From NCBI RefSeq assembly GCF_001632365.1, contig NW_024468542.1:6355-70354 (forward strand): a DNA stretch of 64,000 nucleotides. Direction: 5' to 3'. This document shows, piece by piece, positions 56,910 through 64,000 of this stretch; the stretch's first letter is position 1; every line of letters begins with the position of its first letter. Made by a program: the position numbers and the translations under genes. The notes under the pieces are model-generated. The model was not told the DNA's origin, searched no databases, and was given only the letters and a program-made list of their open reading frames with translations. Source of the stretch: Laetiporus sulphureus 93-53. Its lineage: Eukaryota > Basidiomycota > Agaricomycetes > Polyporales > Laetiporaceae.

Positions 56910-56978
56910 ATGTCGCCCGTCGATGTCGTCGACAGCTACCACCCATCGCCCCATCCTGCCTTCCTCGCAGCGCGTTAG
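56910..56978 (+). promoter_or_regulatory. Possible upstream open reading frame before adenylate cyclase
   Basis: ATG at 56910, with A at -3, opens a 22-codon frame ending at TAG 56976-56978, before the ATG at 57043. If the transcript starts upstream of it, this frame could limit cyclase translation. The transcript start is unknown. Confidence 0.35.
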
Positions 56979-57042
56979 CTCTGCCGCAGTGCATAAACGC
57001 ACTTTGCTCTCCCCGTCAGCCCGCGCATCCTCGTCGACTTAC

Positions 57043-60000
57043 ATGGCGGCCTCTTCCCTCGCGCCGACGTCCATCACTCTCCCTGCCCCGGACGACTTTT
57101 GCCCCAACTTTGGCCGGGATCTCCTCCCCGCACAGGACCTGCTTCCTCATGCACCACAGACTGACACCGACAACTTGGTCATTGCTCCATGGCTTGCGAC
57201 ACCAGAGGAGGATGCACAGCCGGTGAGCTCCTTTTGTTCATCTGCGTGTCTGTGCTAAGATGGTGCCGCACAGCCGACCCCGCCACCAAAGCCACGGACC
57301 TTTGGATTCTCGAACAAATCTTCGTTGTCGTCCTTCACCCTCCCGCGACAATCCAGCAGCTCGAGCATCTCCCTCTCCGGCTCACGCTCCTCTCAGACCG
57401 TCAGTACGCACTCCATATCCTCCAACCCTGATTTTTCGTCCTCTCATGAGCCACGGAAACCCAAATCGTCGTTTGGAATGCTTCACCATATCATCAAGAA
57501 GCGCTCTCGGAGCCGGACGCGGTCTGACGTTCCTCCTTCAGACGAAGTCGTACCGCCGCTGCCAACCTCGCACTCATTTTCTACAGCCAGTACATCGACA
57601 GCTCTTTCAGGTGCCTCCTCTAGTTCGCAATCCTCCATCAAGGACAAGTTCCGCAGGAACAAGCCCTCTAACCTTTCTCCTGACTCTCCTCGCCCCAAGG
57701 CCGAGCATGAGCACCAGTTCATGCTCGATACCGATCTCGGTAAGATGGACGGTATCGTCGATCCATCTGTCATGTCCTCAGCGCCAGATAGTGGCTCACC
57801 TCTCAGCGGCCACTTCGACCGCTCCAGCTCCGACCTCTCGTCCATGAACTATCCCATCGCGGCGCCCTCGCCCAATATCTTCAGCAACCCATTCTCTCCT
57901 TCAAGCAGTCACTCGCTGACACCTGTACCGTCCAAGTTTGACAGCCGCAAGATTTCCCCGACTACGCGCCCGCAAGAGATCGTAGCTGACGACTCGCCAA
58001 TGTGGACTGCACCGGAGAGCTGGGCGGTGGACAAGGAAGGAGAGGATGCATCTGTGTCGGCGATAGCAGAAGAGGAGTCGAGCTCTGATGACAACGAGGC
58101 GAGCGGTGCGAGTCGGCCGAGGCCCGAGCGCAGGAGGACAGCAGCCGCAAGCGTGGGGGGCAAGTCTTCACAGTCATCAGTCGTATACCAGATTCGAATA
58201 TATCGCGCGAACGGAACGTACCACGTCGTGAAGATTGATCTTTCAGTGACGGTGGAGCAACTTACATTCACCCTCAATAAGAAGCTGCTCCTAAATCCAG
58301 AGCGGGAGCCGTACAGTCTATATCTGAAGGAACGGGGCCGAGGTAAGTGCGTTGTTACTAAATAGTGCCCGTCGTTAATGCTCCGTAGAGCGTGTTCTAG
58401 CACCGACGGAACGGCCCGCCAACGTCGTGCGCCGCCGGTTGGAGCAAGCAGGGTATGAACAGAAAGACGGGCTCGATATGCTCGGGGCGGGCGACCTGGC
58501 ATTCCTGATGAGATTAGTCTACAAGAGCAACGTGCTCGGACCAGCGGTGCGTCCCTGAACATCATACATTCTGTATGCCGGCTGTCTGACGGTGCGTTGT
58601 CATACGTGCAGTCAGACGAACTGCATATCGACACGTTTGAGAACATCAATTTGACAGGGCGTAGCCTGCGCACGGTACCGATCCTGCTCTACCCACATGC
58701 AGACGCGATCGTTTCGCTGAACCTCTCGCGTAATCCGATGCTCGAAATCCCACTCGACTTCATCCAGGCGTGTACGTCGCTTCATGAGCTCCGCTTGACC
58801 AATATGGCGATGAAGAAGGTCCCTCAGAGCGTTCGGCATTGTTCTACGCTCCGCCGGCTCGATTTGTCTTGCAATCGCATCGCGGACCTCGATGACGCGG
58901 GCTTGGACAGGATCCCCGAGCTATGGTCATTGAAGGTGCAGAATAACCGCATGGAGAAACTCCCATGGTGGTTTCCGCGACTAAGGGCGCTGAAGGATCT
59001 GAACATTTCGAACAACAAATTTCGCGTGCTACCCTCGGTGATCTCGGGTATACCGAGCCTCGTCGATCTCGACGTGTCGTTCAACATGATCGACAAACTG
59101 CCGGACAATATTGGCCAGCTCCGCGAGCTCGAACAGCTCATCATTATCGGTAATCAGGTTTCCGAGTTTCCTGCGAGCTGCAGCGAGCTGATCAACCTGC
59201 GAATGCTGGACTGTCGACGGAATCACATCTCGGAGATCTCGAAAGTGAGCATGCTGCCGAAGGTTGAGCAGATCTTCGCGGACCATAACGCTATGCATGC
59301 GCTGGACATCTCGTTCGGACCATCGGTGAAGCAACTCGATGCGTCGCATAATGACATTACCCAGCTTGCGCTGGCCCCAGGTCCGCTCGACCAGCCCTTT
59401 GCACTTACTTCTCTTGATATCTCGCATGCGAAGCTGTCAGCTCTTGATGAGCGCGCGCTGGCGCAACTGACCGCTCTGGAGGTGCTGCGTATCGACCACA
59501 ACTCGATTCGCTATATACCTGACTCCTTGGGTTCGCTCAGTCAGCTCATTCATCTATCTTGCTCGAACAACCAGCTTCGTGCTCTGCCGAATACCATCGG
59601 TCAGCTGCAGAAACTTGAAATGCTCGAAGCGCATAATAACTCGCTATCCGAGCTTCCGGGAACACTGTGGAACTGCGCATCTCTGCAGCTGATCAATGTT
59701 ACCTCTAATTTGCTTGGGTCATGGGGACTGCCACCAATCCACGGCACCGTTACGCCCGCTGTCGTGGCGAACAGTGCATCTAGCGAGAAGCTTGCTGTCG
59801 GTCCCGCAGGAAGTGGGAGCTTCTCGGAACGCAAGGCTTCGACCGGCGGCTCGGTCTCAGGGAGAACGCCACCGCCGCTCGTGTTCTCCTTGGAACGGCT
59901 CTACCTAGGCGAGAATCGTCTTACTGACGACACCCTCCATCCTCTCGCGTTGCTGCAGGAACTTCGTGTGCTCAACCTGTCATTCAACGATATTCAGGAT

Positions 60001-62601
60001 ATTCCACCGTCGTTCTTCAGGAATTTGGCACAGTTGAGAGAACTTTACCTCAGCGGAAACAGGCTGTCCACGATTCCAACCGAAGATTTGCATCGCTTAA
60101 CGAAGCTCGGCGTTCTGTTCCTTAATGGCAATAAGTTGCAGACGTTGCCTCATGAGCTCGGGAAGCTGATGAGTCTCACCGTTCTTGATGTCGGTAGCAA
60201 TATCCTCAAGTACAACATCTTCAATTGGGAGTATGACTGGAATTGGTGAGCCGACACCACACCCGCGTGGAAGGACTTGCACCGATCGTGAATGATTTAC
60301 AGGAACTTCAATACGAGTCTACAGTACTTGAACCTGTCCGGTAACAAGCGCCTTGAAATCCGTACCGACATGGCTCCGGTCAAGGAGGACGAGAAGCGCA
60401 AGGTCTTGGCGGACTTCTCTGGCCTGACCCAGCTGCGCGTCCTCGGGTTGATGGATATCACTGCTACGAACGGCGCCAGTATACCGGATGAGAACGAGGA
60501 TCGGCGAGTTCGCACCTCATTATCCGAGGTCAACGGTATGGCTTATGGCATCGCGGACACCCTCGACCGTGCTACTGAGCATCTCAACATGCTTGACCTC
60601 GTTCAACCCCAATTTCGCGGCAAGTCCGACGAGGCTGTGTTTGCGATGTTTGGACGTGCATCCCATATTGGCAACAACCATTGGCTCAACAGCTATCTTC
60701 AATCACATTTTGTGCAGGCCTATCAGGAAGAGCTCGAGCGCCTCCGACCTGATGGGAATGAGGCCATTCCCGATGCACTGCGGCGCGCCTTTTTGAAGCT
60801 CAATCGCCACCTGCATGATTACTTGTACTCCAACGCTTCGGCTCGCAAAATGTCTCATGTCAGCACGTCGACATCGAATGCAGTCAAACGCGATATGGCG
60901 AATATGCGTAGTGGTGCTTCTGGGGTTGTATTGCATCTCGTGAAGACAACACTATATGTCGCTAACGCCGGGCGATCGTTGGCTGTGGTCTCCAGACAAG
61001 GCAACGCGAAGCCATTGTCAAAGTTGCATGATCCTTTTGACCGGGAGGAGACATCGAGAATCAGAAACGCAGAAGGATGGGTGTCGCCCAAGGGTTGTGT
61101 CAACGACGAAATTGATGTTGCGAGGTCGTTCGGCTTCTACAATCTCTTGCCAGTGGTTAATCCCAAGCCGTACGTACACACGTATGAGCTCAACGAGCAG
61201 GACGAGTTCGTGATCGTGGGTAACTCTGGGTTGTGGGACCATGTCTCTTATCAGACGGCAGTAGACATTGCACGCACAGAGCGAGGGGATCCGATGATCG
61301 CTGCCCAGAAGCTCCGAGACCTCGCTATTAGTCATCATGGCCTTGCGGATGGCCTTGCGGACGGCACGACCATGATTATGGTAATCTCGGTGGCCGATCT
61401 GTTCAGAGGAGCGTCACGCTCTCGCCAGCCGACAATGGAATCCGTGATGGACACCGAAACGAACCTGTTGTTAAAGCGTCGCAAACGGGACAAGCTCATT
61501 ACAAATATAGATATCTCTCGTCTTGATGGAGAAGTGCCGGCACCGACGGGCCATGTCACGTTGGTTTTCACAGACATCCGCAATTCCACTCACCTGTGGG
61601 AGGTCAATGCTGGCATGCCGACTGCGATGGTTCTCCACAACAACCTATTACGCCGCCAGCTTCGCTTCTGCGGAGGCTATGAGGTGAAGACCGAAGGCGA
61701 TGCGTTCATGTGCTCGTTTCCAAGCGCGCTCGCCGCGATATGGTGGTGTCTGAGTGTGCAAGTCCAGCTGCTGGAAGTTGAGTGGCCGCTCGAGATTTTG
61801 GAGTGCGAAGATGGTAAGGAGGTGTACGGCGCCGATGGAAAAGTGCTCGTGCGCGGCCTTTCGGTTCGCATGGGCCTCCATTCGGGCTTACCTGTTTGCG
61901 AGCCCGATCCCATCACAAATCGCATGGACTACTTCGGGCCCATGGTCAATCGAGCATCGCGAATCAGTGGATGCGCTGCGGGCGGCCAAATCATGTGCAG
62001 CGCTGATATCGTGCGAGAGATCAATGCGCTGGTTCTAAAGACGGAAGGTGAGACGGAACAATCTATCCTACAGCCTGCACAAGCCGTCGACGCCATCAAG
62101 AGCCTTGGCATCGTCGTGGTGCCAGTGGGAGAGGTGAAGCTGAAAGGTCTGGAGGTCCCAGAAATGCTGTCGCTCGTGTACTCCGAGGAGCTCGCGGGCA
62201 GGCAAGGTCTCAATCCTGGCCCCACAGATCCCAGTCCTTCCACTTCGCGCGTGCAGTTCAGTGTGGAGCAGATGCGAGAGCTCGCTCTCCTGTGTATCCG
62301 ACTGGAAGCATTATCAGCAGGACGGGTTTGCCGGCCCAACTCTACAGCCTCTCGCAGCCCTTCACAGCCTGTGGATGAGCCCGCGGATGTTGCGTTCTCG
62401 CATTGCAAACCGCAGACCCTTCTTCCCGCCATGGACAAAGCTTCTGACGCAGACCTCATGTACCTGCTCGACTCGCTCGCCACTAGAATTGATAATGCAC
62501 TGACCAGATTATCTCTCAATCGTCTTACTATGGTAAAGGACCGGAATGCCACGGTCGACTCGGACTGGCTGCAACAATTGATATCCATTATCCGCCCGTA
62601 A
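57043..62601 (+). CDS. Adenylate cyclase, fungal multi-domain type
   Basis: Makes cAMP from ATP at the inner face of the plasma membrane, downstream of Ras and G-alpha. Exons: 57043-57222, 57274-58342, 58389-58546, 58612-60245, 60303-62601; all introns are GT-AG, 46-65 bp, and frames join cleanly to 1779 residues. Domains: Ser/Pro-rich N-terminus; Ras-association domain about 363-455 (VVYQIRIYRANGTYHVVKID); leucine-rich repeats about 485-1045, broken by a Ser/Gly linker; EYDWNWNFN at the exon 4/5 junction; PP2C-like domain about 1092-1372; cyclase catalytic domain about 1428-1640 with metal-binding Asp in VFTDIRNSTHLW and YEVKTEGDAFM, and DYFGPMVNRASRIS; then a 140-residue tail. It is shorter than the about 2200-2500 residues of Ustilago and Cryptococcus homologues. 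The start is uncertain: an in-frame ATG at 56923 would add 40 residues. Confidence 0.95.
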
Positions 62602-62895
62602 TACATTTCCTGCTGGCAGTTTGGCAGCATTCCCGTTTCTGACTAACATCATCTTGTACCTGCTGTATCGCTATCGTGCTTTCGTCGTGCTTGATCCCCA
62701 TTGTGCATGCTGTTCTTGTCTATCATTATTACCTTAACAACTGTATTGAATGCATTGGCGGTGAGACTATGTCTTGCGGAATGCGTGAGACGTCCGACGG
62801 GCACACGCACAAGGTATGACAGGGTGTGCGGAATGAGAGGAGGTCGCGCACAAAACTTACTGAATAGGATGTACGTATGCTACAGCTCCATAACA
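62602..62895. other. Short spacer between two convergent genes
   Basis: 294 bp between the cyclase stop and the stop of the minus-strand gene. No further gene; both 3' ends must lie here. Confidence 0.7.
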
Positions 62896-63969
62896 TCAAT
62901 GATGAAGTTCAGACTGTCCTGGTGCAACCCAGACAACGTCCTCGTCCCTCTCGCTGCCAACGGCCGCATCACTATCACCCTCACTGCTCAACGCCGCCCA
63001 GTCGCCCTCAATGCGGTCCTCCAACGCAGCGATGCGCGCGCCGCGCTGACGCAAAAAGGCCACCACCTCCCGCGCAGACCTCCAAGCCACCGGCTCCAAA
63101 AGCGCTTCCACGCCCTCGGCCGTGTCGACAAGGCCAGTATCAGTATTCTCTTCGACCACACCTCCGTATGCGCGTGCGAGGTGCGCGGACGCGCGGACGC
63201 GCTTTCCCTCGGCCTTGTCGAGCTGCGCGAAAAGCGATGCGAGCGCCTTGGCAGCCTCGACGCGCGCGCGCAGGACGTGCCTGATCAGGCGGCGTGTTGG
63301 CGGGCGGCGCCGTTTGCGTGCGGTGGGTAGTTGGGGAGGCAGCTGCTCGGCCTCAGATGGACTCGGCGTTGGCGTTGGCGTAGCCCGCCGCGCCTTGACC
63401 TTGGATCGGTCGACCCACTCATTTTCAGGCGGAACGTGCGGTACGGTGTACTGCGCGAGCACGGTAGATGAGAGATCCCAACGTTTGGGCATCCAGACGC
63501 CCACGAGGATGCGCCAAGCGGAGACGAGGCGTTTTGCGCTGCATTTTGTTATCAGCACTGCGCTTGTGAATCACGTCTAAAGGCATACCGTTCATAGTTA
63601 GCTTGACGACGGAGCAAAGTCAGTATGTTGGCGTCGCTCGTGAACGGCGGAAGCGTACCGTTGACCAGCTTAGTATGGTACATCGCGAACAGCACGACCA
63701 TTGCAGCCGCGATGACTGCGCCAAAGGTCGTATAACGCAGGAAGGCCCAGACGAAGAAAAACACAGCAGGGTAGATCAGCAGGAGGAGCAGGAGTCCAAA
63801 GACGACCTTGTTCTGCGCCTGCGTCTCTTCCTCGTCCTCGGCGAGACGTGCGCCGAAGCGCGCGAAGAGGTACGCGGGCGAGTGCAGCAGCAGAGGGCCG
63901 AGGAAGAACGGCAGGCGAACGAGCAGTGCAAGCGTATCACGTATGAGCAGGGTGAGTGTAAACAGTCTA
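62896..63969 (-). CDS. Probable glycerol-3-phosphate acyltransferase, C-terminal part (5' end outside window)
   Basis: Minus-strand exons 63969-63589 and 63538-62896 joined by a 50 bp GT-AG intron; the joined codon gives NYERAKRLVSAWRILVGVWM. An AG acceptor at 63970-63971 implies at least one more exon to the right. Visible parts: hydrophobic segment LLIRDTLALLVRLPFFLGPL; cytosolic loop FARFGARLAEDEEETQAQNK; two adjacent membrane spans (VVFGLLLLLLIYPAVFFFVW and TTFGAVIAAAMVVLFAMYH); then PKRWDLSSTVLAQYTVP and a basic, Pro-rich 150-residue tail. This order fits the C-terminal half of fungal SCT1/GPT2-type enzymes, which start phospholipid and triacylglycerol synthesis in the ER. The PlsC catalytic domain (H-X4-D) would be upstream, outside the window, so the call rests on the C-terminal pattern. 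Another ER membrane protein remains possible. Confidence 0.65.
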
Positions 63970-64000
63970 CTGGGGAGAGGGATGGTGCGATGAGGATCGA
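63970..64000 (-). other. Intron end of the minus-strand gene at the window edge
   Basis: The minus strand reads CCATCCCTCTCCCCAG directly before the exon, a pyrimidine tract with AG acceptor. The upstream exon is outside the window. Confidence 0.5.

Noticed and set aside
57909..58673. 254-codon minus-strand open frame
   Set aside because: Antisense shadow of adenylate cyclase exons 2-4 in GC-rich sequence; no motifs.
61929..62630. 233-codon minus-strand open frame
   Set aside because: Antisense to the cyclase catalytic exon, whose coding frame is certain.
62701..63330. 209-codon plus-strand open frame
   Set aside because: Antisense to the minus-strand membrane protein gene, which has a clean intron and conserved pattern.

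Overview
The window looks like a basidiomycete (most likely agaricomycete) chromosome segment. Three short protein-coding blocks with 46-65 bp introns at the right end, the type of retroelements, and several decayed gene families that I know from mushroom genomes all point this way. I cannot name the species.

Layout. (1) 1-3948: a young, CpG-rich Ty3-type LTR element on the minus strand. It carries gag but no pol and runs off the left edge. (2) About 3950-56800: a block of roughly 53 kb of old, strongly CpG-poor, TpG/CpA-rich sequence made of nested, decayed mobile elements and gene fragments. It holds: a pseudogene of unknown function (4.4-6.2 kb); a complete but dead Tc1-type transposon with about 215 bp terminal inverted repeats (9283-10891); a Ty3 reverse transcriptase scrap (11.3-11.8 kb); a complete gag-only LTR element (12877-16554); a Ty3 protease/reverse transcriptase remnant (18.7-19.9 kb); a long decayed DNA-transposon-type gene (20.0-24.2 kb); copy A of a composite repeat (24.9-32.7 kb) split by a full-length hAT element (27989-32254) with a perfect 8 bp target duplication; OrsD-like, tandem-repeat and JmjC pseudogenes (40.9-45.5 kb); an inverted copy C of the composite repeat (45.5-48.0 kb) split by a 1.27 kb gag-only copia element with a perfect 5 bp target duplication; copy B of the composite repeat (51.1-54.2 kb); and a polyketide-synthase acyltransferase scrap (54.3-54.7 kb). 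(3) About 56815-64000: ordinary CpG-rich gene space with the adenylate cyclase gene (five exons, plus strand) and, convergent to it, the 3' part of a probable glycerol-3-phosphate acyltransferase gene (minus strand).

How it fits together. The middle block behaves like a methylated, silenced transposon graveyard. In the decayed reading frames the stop codons are mostly TGA where Arg (CGA) would fit, which suggests C-to-T loss at methylated CpG. The left-hand LTR element has kept its CpGs and its two LTR ends are identical over the 94 bp that can be compared, so it is recent. The silenced block stops abruptly about 230 bp before the start codon of the adenylate cyclase gene. Three separate LTR elements that carry gag without pol (two Ty3-like, one copia-like) lie within 48 kb. 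That, the composite repeat family and its shape-conserving palindrome are the most unusual content.
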